Part shown: positions 32,257 to 41,541 of the stretch, piece by piece | Position numbering within the stretch: the stretch's first letter is position 1 | Layout of the letters: every line of letters starts with the position of its first letter | Assembly (NCBI RefSeq): GCF_900101745.1 | Contig: NZ_FNAD01000005.1 | Span: forward strand, 1-64,000 | DNA length: 64,000 nucleotides | From: Glycomyces harbinensis | Lineage (GTDB): Bacteria > Actinomycetota > Actinomycetes > Mycobacteriales > Micromonosporaceae | Direction of reading: 5' to 3' | The notes under the pieces: model-generated | What the model was told of the DNA's origin: nothing | Database searches by the model: none | Seen by the model: only the letters and a program-made list of their open reading frames with translations | Program-made: the position numbers and the translations under genes

Positions 32257-33018
32257 TCAGACGTTGCGGTCCCAGATGATCCTGAGGCCGTGCAGGGTGA
32301 GGTCCGGTTCGTAGTGGGTCACGGTCTCGCACTGCTCGATCACGACCGGTGCGAGGCCGCCGGTGGCGACCACCGCGGTCGGCTCGGCGCCCAGTTCGAC
32401 GCCGATGCGCCGGACCAGGCCGTCGACCTGCGCGGCCGTGCCGTAGACCATGCCCGACTGGAGGCATTCGACGGTGTTCTTGCCGATCACGCTGCGCGGC
32501 TTGACGAGCGGGATCTTCAGCAGGTTCGCGGCCCGCGAGGCCAGGGCGTCGATGGAGATCTCGATGCCCGGCGCGAAGGCCCCGCCGAGGAAGTCGCCCG
32601 TCCCGGAGATCACGTCGATGTTCGTCGAGGTGCCGAAGTCCACGGTGATGCACGGCCCGCCGTAGAGCGCGAAGGCCGCCACGGTGTTCGCGATCCGGTC
32701 GGGCCCGGCCTCGCGCGGGTTGTCGATGCTCAGGCGCACACCGGTCTTGATGCCCGGCGCGATCTGCACCAGGTGCGCGTGCGGGTAGTACCGCTGCGCC
32801 ATCTTGGACACTTCGGCGCCCTGCTGGGGCACGGTTGAGGACAGGGCGATCCCGCTCAGGTCGACCCCGTCGCCGTCGAGCAGGGCCCGGAACGTCAGGC
32901 CCAGTTCGTCGGCGGTCGCGTGCGGGTCGGTGCGGATGCGCCACGAGTGCTTCAGGGCCTCGCCCTCGAACACGGCCAGCACCGTGTTGGTGTTCCCGAT
33001 GTCCACGCACAGCAGCAC
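32257..33018 (-). CDS. coaX: type III pantothenate kinase
   Basis: 253 residues from the GTG at 33,018 (GAGGAG inside nadC). CoaX phosphorylates pantothenate, the first step of coenzyme A synthesis, and needs a monovalent cation. Visible: phosphate loop DIGNTN (residues 6-11), AGPDRIANTVAAFALYGG, the second aspartate loop TVDFGTSTNIDVI, GAFAPGIEIS and VATGGLAPVV. Complete length. Two bases separate it from nadC, so the NAD and CoA genes share an operon. Confidence 0.96.
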   Translation of the reverse strand: MLLCVDIGNTNTVLAVFEGEALKHSWRIRTDPHATADELGLTFRALLDGDGVDLSGIALSSTVPQQGAEVSKMAQRYYPHAHLVQIAPGIKTGVRLSIDNPREAGPDRIANTVAAFALYGGPCITVDFGTSTNIDVISGTGDFLGGAFAPGIEISIDALASRAANLLKIPLVKPRSVIGKNTVECLQSGMVYGTAAQVDGLVRRIGVELGAEPTAVVATGGLAPVVIEQCETVTHYEPDLTLHGLRIIWDRNV

Positions 33019-33020
33019 GA

Positions 33021-33920
33021 CTACTCCTCGAAGTCCAGTCCGATGTCGAGAATGGGCGAGGAGTGCGTCAGCGCGCCGACCGAGAGGTAGTCGACGCCGG
33101 TGGCCGCGTAGTCCACCGCGGTGTCGAGGGTGATCGTGCCGGTCGCCTCCAGTTCGGCCCGGTCGCCGACGGCCTCCACGACCTCGCCGAGCTCCTTGGG
33201 GCTCATGTTGTCGCACAGGAGGAACAGGGCCCCGGCGGCGACCGCTTCGAGCGCCTCCTCGAAGGTCTCGACCTCGACCTGGATGTCGATCTCGGGTTCG
33301 GCGGCGCGGACGGCGGCGTAGGCCTCGCTGATGGACCCGGCCGCCTCCTTGTGGTTGTCCTTGATCATCGCCACGTCGTACAGGCCCATGCGCTTGTTGT
33401 CGCCGCCGCCGCAGCGCACCGCGTACTTCTCGAACGCGCGCAGGCCCGGCGTGGTCTTGCGCGTGTCCAGGACGGTGGTGTGCCAGTCGGCGAGGACGTC
33501 GGCGAAGCGGCGGGTGTGGGTGGCGACCCCGCACATGCGGCACAGCAGGTTCAGGGCGGTGCGCTCGGCGGCCAGGAGGGAGCGGGTGGGGCCGGTGACG
33601 CGGGCGAGTACCTGCCCGGCGCGGATGCGCGCGCCCTCCTTCGCGAGGTACGTGAAGTCGACGTCGCCGGGCATCGCGTGGAAGACCGCGTGCGCCACCG
33701 GGAGTCCGGCCAGGAGGCCGTCGGCGCGGGCGGTGACGGCCACGGTGGACGTGTGCTCGGGGCCGAAGATCGACTCGGAGGTGACGTCGCGGCGCTCGTG
33801 CGAGAGGTCCTCGTCGAGGTAGTCCTGGACGGCGACGTACACGTCCTCGGGGTCGAGGCGGCAGGCGAGCAGCCGCTCGTCCAGTCCGGCCCCGCCGGGA
33901 TGTTCGGCGAATCGGCTCAT
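33021..33920 (-). CDS. nadC: nicotinate-nucleotide pyrophosphorylase (carboxylating)
   Basis: 299 residues. NadC converts quinolinate and PRPP to nicotinate mononucleotide. Conserved: LDEDLSHERRDVTSE, RTALNLLCRMCGVAT, DTRKTTPGLRAFEKYAV, CGGGDNKRMGL, the lysines in MIKDNHKEAAGS, and the C-terminal VDYLSVGALTHSSP. Its ATG overlaps the nadB stop by 4 bp. Confidence 0.97.
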   Translation of the reverse strand: MSRFAEHPGGAGLDERLLACRLDPEDVYVAVQDYLDEDLSHERRDVTSESIFGPEHTSTVAVTARADGLLAGLPVAHAVFHAMPGDVDFTYLAKEGARIRAGQVLARVTGPTRSLLAAERTALNLLCRMCGVATHTRRFADVLADWHTTVLDTRKTTPGLRAFEKYAVRCGGGDNKRMGLYDVAMIKDNHKEAAGSISEAYAAVRAAEPEIDIQVEVETFEEALEAVAAGALFLLCDNMSPKELGEVVEAVGDRAELEATGTITLDTAVDYAATGVDYLSVGALTHSSPILDIGLDFEE

Positions 33921-35710
33921 GCTGTGGGCTCCCAAGTGGTCTCGAGCTCCCCGTCGGAGCTGATGGAAAGTCGCAGGTGCCCGAGCCAGGCGTCGCTCGC
34001 GTCGGGGTGGTCCTCGCGCCAGTGGCTGCCTCGGGTCTCGCGCCGCCGGTGGGCGGCGGCGGTGACGGCGGCCGCGACGGTGAGCAGGTTCGTGGCCTCC
34101 CATGTGGCCGGTCGCGGACGTCCGGACACATTGTCCCCCAAAGCCGTCAGCGACGCAGCGGTGGCCTCCAGTGACGCAGCGGAGCGCAGGACGCCGGCGC
34201 CGGCGGTCATGGCCTCCTGGAGGGGGGCGCGGGAGGTCGTGGAGCAGACGTCGCCTTCGCCTTCGGGCGCTTCGGGAACGCCCGGGCCGGGCTTGCGCTC
34301 GGCGAGGTCGTCGGCGATCCGCTGGGCGAACACGAGCGCTTCGACCAGGGAGTTCGAGGCGAGGCGGTTGGCACCGTGCAGGCCCGTGCAGGCGGCCTCC
34401 CCGGCGGCGTAGAGGCCCGGGACGTCGGTGCGCCCGAACAGGTCGGTGCGCACGCCGCCGGAGGAGTAGTGGGCGGCGGGGGCGACGGGGATCAGGTCGG
34501 CCACCGGGTCGACGCCGATCGCCCGGCACGACGCGGTGACCGTCGGGAAGCGCTCTTCGAGCATCCGGCGGCCCAGATGGCGGGCGTCGAGCCACATGTG
34601 CGGCTTGCCCTCCGCGATCATCCTGGCGGTGATGGCCTTGGCGACGACGTCCCGCGGGGCGAGCTCGGCGAGGTCGTGGACGCCGGTCATGAACCGGTCG
34701 CCGGAGAAGTCGAGGAGGTGCGCGCCCTCGCCGCGGATCGCCTCGGTGATGAGCGGCTGCCGGTCCCCGCCTGCGGCGGCGGTCACACCGGCGGCCGCGC
34801 CGGATTGTCGTACCTCCCGGATACCGTCGGAGTCCAGTTCGGAGCCCCCGGCCTCGGAGCCGCCGCCGGGGCCGGGGGTCCCGGGCGCGCCGAAGCGCAG
34901 GGCGCCTGCGGCGCCGACGTACAGCGACGTCGGGTGGAACTGGACGAATTCGAGATCGGTCACGGTCGCACCGGCCCGCAGGGCCAGCGCCACGCCGTCG
35001 CCGATGGACACCGAGGGGTTGGTGGTCGACTGGAAGATCTGGCCGAGACCGCCCGTGGCGAGCACGACCGCGCGGGCCTCGACGCCGCCGACGCCGTACT
35101 CGACGCCTTCGCCGAGCACGTGCAGGCTCACCCCGGCCGCATGGCCGCGTGAGTCGGTGAGCAGGTCGAGGACCATGGCGTTCTCGATGATGCGGATCCA
35201 CGGGTCGCGCAGGACCGCCGCGTGCAGGGCCCGCTGGATCTCGGCGCCGGTGGCGTCGCCGCCGGCGTGCACGATGCGCCGGGCCCGGTGGCCGCCTTCG
35301 CGGGTGAGCTGCAGCGAGCCGTCGGGGTCGCGGTCGAACTCGGTGCCGAGGTGGATGAGGTCGCTGACGCGCGCGGGGCCCTCGGTGACGGTGACGTCGA
35401 CCGCGGCCGGGTCGCACAGGCCGACCCCGGCGACCAGGGTGTCGCGGGCGTGGGCCTCGGGGGTGTCGTGGGGGTCGAGGACGGCGGCGACGCCGCCCTG
35501 GGCCCAGCGGGTGGAGCCGTCGTCGATGTGGACCTTCGTGACGACGGTGACGTGGAATCCGGCCCGGCGCAGGTTGAGGGCGCAGGTGAGGCCGGCGACA
35601 CCGGAGCCGATGACGCACACGTCGGTGGTCTCGGTCCAGGACGGCGCCTCGGCCCGCAGCCGCCGCGGCAGTCGCGGCAGGTGCGGCAGTGGCTCGAATG
35701 CGGGTGGCAA
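33917..35710 (-). CDS. nadB: L-aspartate oxidase
   Basis: 597 residues from a TTG with GAAGGG upstream. FAD enzyme oxidising aspartate to iminoaspartate for NAD synthesis. FAD loop VIGSGVAGLTCAL (33-45), STRWAQGGVAAVL, TGGLGQIF, EFVQFHPTSL, the active-site ITEAIRGEGA, ARHLG, APAAHYSSGGVRTD and GLHGANRLASNSLVE. A Gly/Ala/Pro-rich insertion of about 40 residues (about 274-316), just before RQPLITEA, is longer than usual. nadA is not in the window; it would normally lie upstream. Confidence 0.96.
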   Translation of the reverse strand: MPPAFEPLPHLPRLPRRLRAEAPSWTETTDVCVIGSGVAGLTCALNLRRAGFHVTVVTKVHIDDGSTRWAQGGVAAVLDPHDTPEAHARDTLVAGVGLCDPAAVDVTVTEGPARVSDLIHLGTEFDRDPDGSLQLTREGGHRARRIVHAGGDATGAEIQRALHAAVLRDPWIRIIENAMVLDLLTDSRGHAAGVSLHVLGEGVEYGVGGVEARAVVLATGGLGQIFQSTTNPSVSIGDGVALALRAGATVTDLEFVQFHPTSLYVGAAGALRFGAPGTPGPGGGSEAGGSELDSDGIREVRQSGAAAGVTAAAGGDRQPLITEAIRGEGAHLLDFSGDRFMTGVHDLAELAPRDVVAKAITARMIAEGKPHMWLDARHLGRRMLEERFPTVTASCRAIGVDPVADLIPVAPAAHYSSGGVRTDLFGRTDVPGLYAAGEAACTGLHGANRLASNSLVEALVFAQRIADDLAERKPGPGVPEAPEGEGDVCSTTSRAPLQEAMTAGAGVLRSAASLEATAASLTALGDNVSGRPRPATWEATNLLTVAAAVTAAAHRRRETRGSHWREDHPDASDAWLGHLRLSISSDGELETTWEPTA

Positions 35711-35910
35711 GTGCCCGTGGCCCTTCTAGCCCGCGGGCCCCGGTCGCCCGGGGTCCCGCTCGGTGGGTGCGCCGCAGCGGCGCGGTGCGGTCGGGTCAAC
35801 TGTGCCCGCCGGCGGCGCGCCGCCGCCAGTGCCGGTCCGGTGGCGCACCCGGGCCCGGACGGCACCGACGGCGGCGGCGTCCGGGCCCGGGTACGCGGAG
35901 GTCACGGTGT

Positions 35911-37392
35911 TCAGCCCCGGTTCGAGGCGCGCTGGACGAACGCGGCGAGGTCGGCGGACTGCTGGACGCGCGACTCGGGGTGCACGTACATCATGTGCCC
36001 GGCCGGGTAGGTCTTCGTCTCGATGCCCTCGCGGGCCTCGAGCGGGATCTCGAGGTGGTCGAGGGTGTACTCGATGGCCTCGACCGGGACGCCGCCGTCG
36101 TAGCGGCCCATGGCGATGTGGACGCGCATGTGCGGGTTCAGGCGCATGGCGTTGCCCAGCTTGCCGATGACGTCGACGGCCTCGCCTTCGAACTCCTTGT
36201 ACGACCACGGGTGGACCGCGCGCGAGAGCCGCTCGTAGACATGGTCGTTCTCGTACTCGAGTTCGCTGCGCAGGTAGTGCTGGAGCGCGGCCGTGTAGGG
36301 CCCGTCGGTGCCGACCAGGAACGGGTCGTACGGCATCTGCTCGTACGTGTAGTGGTCGGCCGGGCCGGTGAAGCGGGTGTCGAGGCGGCCGGTGATCAGG
36401 CGCTTGTGCCGCAGGAGCTCCGCGTAGAAGCGGGTGTGCTCCAGGCGCAGGTTGGCACGGTCGACGTAGTCCTCGGAGACGCCCGTGAGCGCGGCGACCT
36501 TGGCGACGGCGGCGGCGCGCACCTCGGGGTCGAGGTTCTGGCCCTTGGCGAGGACGGAGCGGAACTCGTCGCCGTAGGCGCGGGCCTCGGCGACGAGGTC
36601 GTCGAGCTCGCGGTCGGGGTGGAGCCCGTGGTAGTGCGCGGTGGCCGCGTACAGCGGCAGGAACAGCGGGTCGGGCAGCTCCGAGCGCGTGGTGTGGTAG
36701 AGCGTCTCCATGTTGAACGCCGGGGCGATGAACATGACGCCGTTGAGCGCCAGGCCGAACCGAGTGAGGAGGTACTCGGCGATGCCGGCGCCGCGGGTGC
36801 CGCCGTAGGACTCGCCGATGAGGAACTTCGGCGAGAGCCAGCGGTTGTTGCGGGTCGTCCACAGCCGGATGATCTCGCTGACGGACTCGATGTCCTTGGT
36901 GAAGCCGTGGTAGTCGCGGGGGTTGCCGCCCTCGACGGCGCGCGACCAGCCGGTGGAGATCGGGTCGATGAAGACCAGGTCGGAGTGGCGCAGGAGGGTC
37001 TCCTCGTTGTCGAGGAGGCCGTACGGCGGCGGGGTGAGGTTCCCGGCGTCGCCGGAGTCGACGCGGCGCGGGCCGAGCAGGCCCATGTGCAGCCAGATCG
37101 AGGACGATCCGGGTCCGCCGTTGAAGGCGAAGGTGACCGGCCGCTCGGTGACGTCGGCGTCGTCGAGGGTGTAGTAGGTGATGGAGACCTCGGCCTTGGG
37201 TTTGCGGCCGTTGAACTTCTCGTCCTCGGTGACCTCCTCGTGGAACACGATGCGCCCGGTGGTGGCGGTGTAGGAGAGGTCCCCGACGGTGTGGCGGGTG
37301 GTCTTCAGGTCGTCGGCGGGCTCGGGCTTGTCGGCCTTCTTGCCCTCGTCGGTGCCTTTGTCCGCGGTCTCGTTCTTGGGTTCTTCGCTCAT
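35911..37392 (-). CDS. S10 family serine carboxypeptidase-like protein
   Basis: 493 residues. Oxyanion/substrate motif NGGPGSSS (91-98), nucleophile GESYGG with Ser195, acid in GRYDGGVP and histidine in AGHMMYV, so the carboxypeptidase triad is complete. The N terminus is highly charged (MSEEPKNETADKGTDEGKK) with no signal peptide, so the protein seems cytoplasmic, unlike most S10 enzymes. The ATG is 11 bp after the panD stop on the same strand, suggesting cotranscription. The substrate is unknown. Confidence 0.9.
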   Translation of the reverse strand: MSEEPKNETADKGTDEGKKADKPEPADDLKTTRHTVGDLSYTATTGRIVFHEEVTEDEKFNGRKPKAEVSITYYTLDDADVTERPVTFAFNGGPGSSSIWLHMGLLGPRRVDSGDAGNLTPPPYGLLDNEETLLRHSDLVFIDPISTGWSRAVEGGNPRDYHGFTKDIESVSEIIRLWTTRNNRWLSPKFLIGESYGGTRGAGIAEYLLTRFGLALNGVMFIAPAFNMETLYHTTRSELPDPLFLPLYAATAHYHGLHPDRELDDLVAEARAYGDEFRSVLAKGQNLDPEVRAAAVAKVAALTGVSEDYVDRANLRLEHTRFYAELLRHKRLITGRLDTRFTGPADHYTYEQMPYDPFLVGTDGPYTAALQHYLRSELEYENDHVYERLSRAVHPWSYKEFEGEAVDVIGKLGNAMRLNPHMRVHIAMGRYDGGVPVEAIEYTLDHLEIPLEAREGIETKTYPAGHMMYVHPESRVQQSADLAAFVQRASNRG

Positions 37393-37403
37393 GAGTCTGT
37401 AAC

Positions 37404-37826
37404 TTACCGCTCGGCTAGTGGCGATGCCACCGCGTTGCCCGCGGTGCCCGGCGCGGGGTGGGCCTTGTCGGCGTTGACCTCGATGATCTCGTTGCGCTCG
37501 TTCACATGGACGACCGTGGGGACGAACGCCCGCGCCTCGGCGTCCTCCATCTGCGCGTATGAGATGAGGATCACCAGATCGCCGGGGGCGACGAGGCGGG
37601 CGGCGGCGCCGTTGATGCCGATGACGCCCGATCCGCGCTCACCCGCGATCGTGTAGGTCTCCAGGCGGGCGCCGTTGGTGATGTCCACGATCGCGACCTG
37701 CTCGCCGTCGAGGATGTCGGCGGCGTCGAGCAGGTCCGCGTCCACGGTCACCGAGCCGACGTAGTGGAGGTCGGCCTGCGTGACATGGGCGCGGTGGATC
37801 TTGGACTTGAACATGGTCCGGATCAT
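37404..37826 (-). CDS. panD: aspartate 1-decarboxylase
   Basis: 140 residues. PanD makes beta-alanine for pantothenate. The proenzyme self-cleaves at Gly24-Ser25, seen here in [10 protein letters not shown], to form the pyruvoyl group. Also [24 protein letters not shown] and VILISYAQM. The ATG overlaps the panC stop. The C-terminal ~25 residues ([18 protein letters not shown]) exceed the usual core. Confidence 0.97.
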   Translation of the reverse strand: MIRTMFKSKIHRAHVTQADLHYVGSVTVDADLLDAADILDGEQVAIVDITNGARLETYTIAGERGSGVIGINGAAARLVAPGDLVILISYAQMEDAEARAFVPTVVHVNERNEIIEVNADKAHPAPGTAGNAVASPLAER

Positions 37827-38665
37827 CGGGCGTCTCCAATTGCGGTGTCTCCCACGACAACGGGGGCGTTGTCGATCAAACGGGTGGTGCCGGCCCTCGC
37901 GGCGATGAGGAGCCTCGCGGGACCGGCGGCGGGGGCCTCGCCGAGGTCGGGGGCGCGGACGGCGACGTAGTCGACGTCCAGGGCCGGCTCGGCCCCGAGG
38001 ATCCGCCGGGCGGCCGCGAGCGGGTCGGGCGAGGCCTGGGCGGCGCCGATCGCGGCCGGGATGGCCAGGGCGGCGGCGCGCTCGGCCTCCGAGAGGAACA
38101 CGTTGCGGCTGGAGCGGGCCAGGCCGTCCGACTCGCGCACCGTCGGCACGCCCTCGACCGCGATGCCCAGGTCGAGGTCGGCGACCATGCGCCGGACCAT
38201 CGCCAGCTGCTGGAAGTCCTTCTCCCCGAAGCACGCCGCGTCCGGCCGCGTCAGATGGAAGAGCTTCGCGACCACGGTGAGCACCCCGGTGAAGAACCCC
38301 GGGCGGGACGCGCCCTCCAGGACCTCCCCCAAGGGCCCGGCGTGGACCGAGGTGAGGCCCTCGCGCCCGTCGGGGTACATCTCGTTCACGCTCGGCGCGA
38401 ACACCACGTCGGCGCCCTCGGCCTCGCACATCGCGAGGTCGGCGTCCAGGCTCCGCGGGTACGTGTCGAGGTCCTCGTTCGGACGGAACTGGAGCGGGTT
38501 GACGAACACCGTCACGACCACCGCGTCGGCGATCTCCTTCGCGCGGCGCAGCAGCGCGCGGTGGCCGTCGTGGAGGGCGCCCATGGTGGGCACCACCGCG
38601 ACGCGGCCCGGCAGGCCCGCGCGGGCCTTCGCCAGATCCGCCTTCGTGTGGACGAGGATCGTCAT
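37823..38665 (-). CDS. panC: pantothenate synthetase
   Basis: 280 residues. PanC joins pantoate and beta-alanine with ATP. Nucleotidyltransferase HxGH motif as HDGH (32-35) in [13 protein letters not shown], then [29 protein letters not shown] and the KMSKS-like RSSRNVFL. It overlaps both neighbours (DUF2520 gene and panD) by 4 bp, so the three are tightly coupled. Confidence 0.97.
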   Translation of the reverse strand: MTILVHTKADLAKARAGLPGRVAVVPTMGALHDGHRALLRRAKEIADAVVVTVFVNPLQFRPNEDLDTYPRSLDADLAMCEAEGADVVFAPSVNEMYPDGREGLTSVHAGPLGEVLEGASRPGFFTGVLTVVAKLFHLTRPDAACFGEKDFQQLAMVRRMVADLDLGIAVEGVPTVRESDGLARSSRNVFLSEAERAAALAIPAAIGAAQASPDPLAAARRILGAEPALDVDYVAVRAPDLGEAPAAGPARLLIAARAGTTRLIDNAPVVVGDTAIGDAR

Positions 38666-39561
38666 CGGTCTTCCTCCGTGGAGCGTGCGAGGACCTCGAG
38701 CAGACCCTCGGCGTCGGAACTCTTGAGCCGGCCCGATTCCAGCGCCCGCTCGGCGGTGCGCCGGGCCAGCACCCGGTACGTCTCGGCGATGCCGGTGCCC
38801 GCCAGCGCCTCCAGATGGCGGGCCACGGTGCCGGCGTCGCCGCGCGAGACCGGCCCGGTCAAGGCGGCGTCGCCGTGGCGCAGGGCGTTGTCGAGCGACG
38901 CCGACACCAGCGGCGACATCAGCCGCTCGGGATTGGCGACGCCGATCGCGCGCAGCTGGTCGGCCGCGTCGTTCACCAGCGTCGTCACATGGTTGGCGGC
39001 GTAGACGAGTGCGGCGTGGTAGCGGGCCCGGTCGGCCTCGTCCACATGCTCGGGCTCCCCGCCCATCTCCAGGGCGAGGGCCTCGCCGACGAACCGGGCC
39101 TCGGCCTCGCCGGTGACCGCCCACGAGATCCCCTCGAGGCGCTGCAGGTCCTCGTCGCGGCCCGTGAACGTCATCGCGGGCGCCAGGGCGACCGTCAGCG
39201 CACCCGCGTCGCGCGCCGGGCGCAGCACCTCCGCGCCGAGCGCGCCGGAAGTGTGGACCCACAGCTGCCCGGGCCGCACCGGCAGCGATGCGGCGAGCGC
39301 GGCAATGGCGTCGTCGGGAACGGCGATGAGCAGCAGGTCCGCGGCGGCCGCGACATCGGGCGGCGCCAGGATCTCGGCCCCGGGAAGATGGCGGGCGGCG
39401 CGCTCGCGCGAGGCGTCGGAGACGGCCGAGGCGGCCACGACCCGGTGGCCGGCGCGGGTGAGCGCGGCCCCGACGACGGAGCCGACCCTGCCCGCGGAGA
39501 CCACGCCGACGGCGAGACGGGAGGCGGGCCGCTGCGACGCGCCGCTGCGCTGCTGATCCAT
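38662..39561 (-). CDS. Rossmann-like/DUF2520 domain protein, pantothenate operon
   Basis: 299 residues. Nucleotide-binding [16 protein letters not shown] (19-34), [22 protein letters not shown] and a helical C-terminal DUF2520 domain ([15 protein letters not shown]). The fold resembles ketopantoate and 6-phosphogluconate dehydrogenases, and its fixed position before panC in many actinobacteria suggests a role in pantoate supply. A reductase activity is not proven. It is the first gene of the operon. Confidence 0.9.
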   Translation of the reverse strand: MDQQRSGASQRPASRLAVGVVSAGRVGSVVGAALTRAGHRVVAASAVSDASRERAARHLPGAEILAPPDVAAAADLLLIAVPDDAIAALAASLPVRPGQLWVHTSGALGAEVLRPARDAGALTVALAPAMTFTGRDEDLQRLEGISWAVTGEAEARFVGEALALEMGGEPEHVDEADRARYHAALVYAANHVTTLVNDAADQLRAIGVANPERLMSPLVSASLDNALRHGDAALTGPVSRGDAGTVARHLEALAGTGIAETYRVLARRTAERALESGRLKSSDAEGLLEVLARSTEEDR

Positions 39562-39688
39562 GGTGCTGATCCAGTCCTTCTCGAGGTACCGGTCGTTGCT
39601 TACGCGTTAATTGTGCGTCGCAGGATCGTGTCCGCCAGCCCGGGAGGCTCCGAGTGGCAATTCTCACTCGCGGTCTAGTGTCGGTCAC

Positions 39689-40615
39689 ATGACCGGGTTC
39701 GAGCCGTGGCGACCGGCGGTGGAGCGGGCCCTGTACGGGCCCGGCGGCTTCTACCGCCGCGAACTGCCGAGCCACCACTTCACCACCAGCGCGCGGGCCC
39801 CCGCCTTCGCCGACGCCGTCGCACGCCTCGCCGACGAGGTCGACGAACGGCTCGGCCGCCCCGAGGACTTCACGATCGTCGACGTGGGCGCGGGCGGCGG
39901 CGACCTCCTCGCCGGACTCGCGGGCCTGCTCGACGAACGCGTGCGCCTGGTCGCGGTCGAACTGCGCCCCCGGCCCCGCGGCCTGCCCGAGCGGATCGCA
40001 TGGCGCCACGACCTCCCCGAACGGGTCGAAGGCCTCCTGATCGCCTGCGAACTGCTCGACAACGTCCCGTGCGACATCGCCGTGGTCGACGACGAGGGCC
40101 GCCTCCGCTACGAGGAGGTCGACCGCCGGGGCCGGACCCGCCCGGGCGCCGACGTCGGCGACGAGGACGCGAAATGGCTCGCCGAATGGTGGCCGATCCG
40201 CCACCCGGGCGAACGCGCCGAGATCGGCGCCCCCCGCGACGCCGTCTGGCGCGACCTGGCCGGGCGCGTGGCGCGCGGCACGGTCCTGGCGGTGGACTAC
40301 GGGCACCTGAGGGAGGCGCGGCCCGCGGGGGGGACCATGACGGCGTTCCGCGACGGACGCGAGGTCCCGGCCGTCCCCGACGGCTCCTGCGACCTCACCG
40401 CGAACGTCGCGGTGGACGCGGTCGGCGCCGATCATCTGGAGTTGCAGGGGGAGGCCCTGCGGGCCCTGGGCGCGAGCGCGGAGCGGCCGCCGCTGGCGCT
40501 CGCCTACCGGGCCCCGACCGAGTACGCGATGGCGCTGGCGAGGGCCAGCGCCACCGCGAGGCTCCTGGACCCGGCGGGCCTGGGCGCGCACTGGTGGATG
40601 CGCACGGACCGCTGA
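39689..40615 (+). CDS. SAM-dependent methyltransferase, MidA/NDUFAF7 family
   Basis: 308 residues from the ATG at 39,689, seven bases after TAGTGT (leaderless). N-terminal [22 protein letters not shown] loop [24 protein letters not shown] and VDYGHLR are characteristic. The mitochondrial relative NDUFAF7 methylates an arginine of complex I. The bacterial substrate is unknown. It converges directly with the next gene (stop codons adjacent, no spacer). Confidence 0.85.
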   Translation: MTGFEPWRPAVERALYGPGGFYRRELPSHHFTTSARAPAFADAVARLADEVDERLGRPEDFTIVDVGAGGGDLLAGLAGLLDERVRLVAVELRPRPRGLPERIAWRHDLPERVEGLLIACELLDNVPCDIAVVDDEGRLRYEEVDRRGRTRPGADVGDEDAKWLAEWWPIRHPGERAEIGAPRDAVWRDLAGRVARGTVLAVDYGHLREARPAGGTMTAFRDGREVPAVPDGSCDLTANVAVDAVGADHLELQGEALRALGASAERPPLALAYRAPTEYAMALARASATARLLDPAGLGAHWWMRTDR

Positions 40616-41479
40616 CTAGTACAGCTCCGCGGAATCGGCGACATAGGGCGCCTTCATGACCCAGTTCCGGAGCAGGTCGAGGTCGCTGCAGTTGAGGACT
40701 CGTTCCCGGTCGGCGTCGCTGACGGGGACTTCCCTGTCGTCGAGGAACGCCAGGATCGCTTCCGTCAGGGCTTCCGCACGAGCTTCGGCATGCGCTTCGC
40801 GGCGGGTCTCGGAGACGTATCCGTAGTTCATGGTCTTCATTATGTTCCTCCAAGTGTCCTGTGTACAACCTTCGCCGAGGCCGCCCTCGGTGAACTCGAA
40901 CCAGTAGCTCGCGGTCGCCGGTTCGAGCCGGTCAAGTGCGTCCGCGAGGGGCCTGAGGGCCTTCTCGACATCGGGGTTGAGCCGGTGCGAAAGGAGCGCG
41001 AGGACGGTGAAGACCACGTCCTCGGCCGCCTGCTCGGGCTCGGTGATGAACGGCATGTTGTCGGGCCCGCACACGTACGGGAAGACCCGCATCGACGGGC
41101 GATCGGGCGGGCCGAGGGTGAGCGGCCCGCGGGCCCAACGGGCCGTACCCGCTTTCGGGGCCAGGACCATCAGGGCCGCCGGGATCTCGTACTTGTTCTC
41201 GAGGAAGCTGAGGTAGTAGGCCCAGCTTCGGACCTTTGACTCTTTCTTGTCGGTCTGCGGCTCGATGACGAGCAGCACATTGCCCGCGGCGGTCTTCGCC
41301 TTCAGCACGGTGTCGGCGCGGCGTTCGATGGCCTCGGTCGTCGTCAGATCGGTGTCGATGACGCTGACCTCCTCGATCTCGGGGAAGTCGGCGGCGAGCA
41401 CGCGTCGCAGTGTGCGCGTGAACAGTCCGGGGTCGTCTCTGAAGATGCGGTGCATCGCTTCATGGGGGATCTTCGCCAT
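40616..41479 (-). CDS. Rpn-like PD-(D/E)XK nuclease family protein
   Basis: 287 residues. The N-terminal part fits the Rpn/YhgA transposase-like nucleases: HEAMHRIFRDDPGLFTRTL, Asp56 in RRADTVL, then the E-x-Q motif (Glu73, Gln75) in VLLVIEPQTDK with Lys78. The rest is helical, ending DLDLLRNWVMKAPY. Such proteins promote RecA-independent recombination in E. coli. In actinobacteria they occur as scattered accessory genes of unknown role. An internal run of short charged repeats (REAHAEARAEALTEAI) precedes the C terminus. Confidence 0.75.
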   Translation of the reverse strand: MAKIPHEAMHRIFRDDPGLFTRTLRRVLAADFPEIEEVSVIDTDLTTTEAIERRADTVLKAKTAAGNVLLVIEPQTDKKESKVRSWAYYLSFLENKYEIPAALMVLAPKAGTARWARGPLTLGPPDRPSMRVFPYVCGPDNMPFITEPEQAAEDVVFTVLALLSHRLNPDVEKALRPLADALDRLEPATASYWFEFTEGGLGEGCTQDTWRNIMKTMNYGYVSETRREAHAEARAEALTEAILAFLDDREVPVSDADRERVLNCSDLDLLRNWVMKAPYVADSAELY

Positions 41480-41541
41480 GCCCTGAAGGTACGAGCGGCT
41501 ACTCCCGTTGCACGGGAGGCGGAACGCGGGTCGTGTGTCGG

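Noticed and set aside
33933-35618. Extended reading frame upstream of nadC in the nadB region
   Set aside because: Out-of-frame shadow of nadB, rich in Arg/Pro. nadC has a good ATG overlapping the nadB stop.
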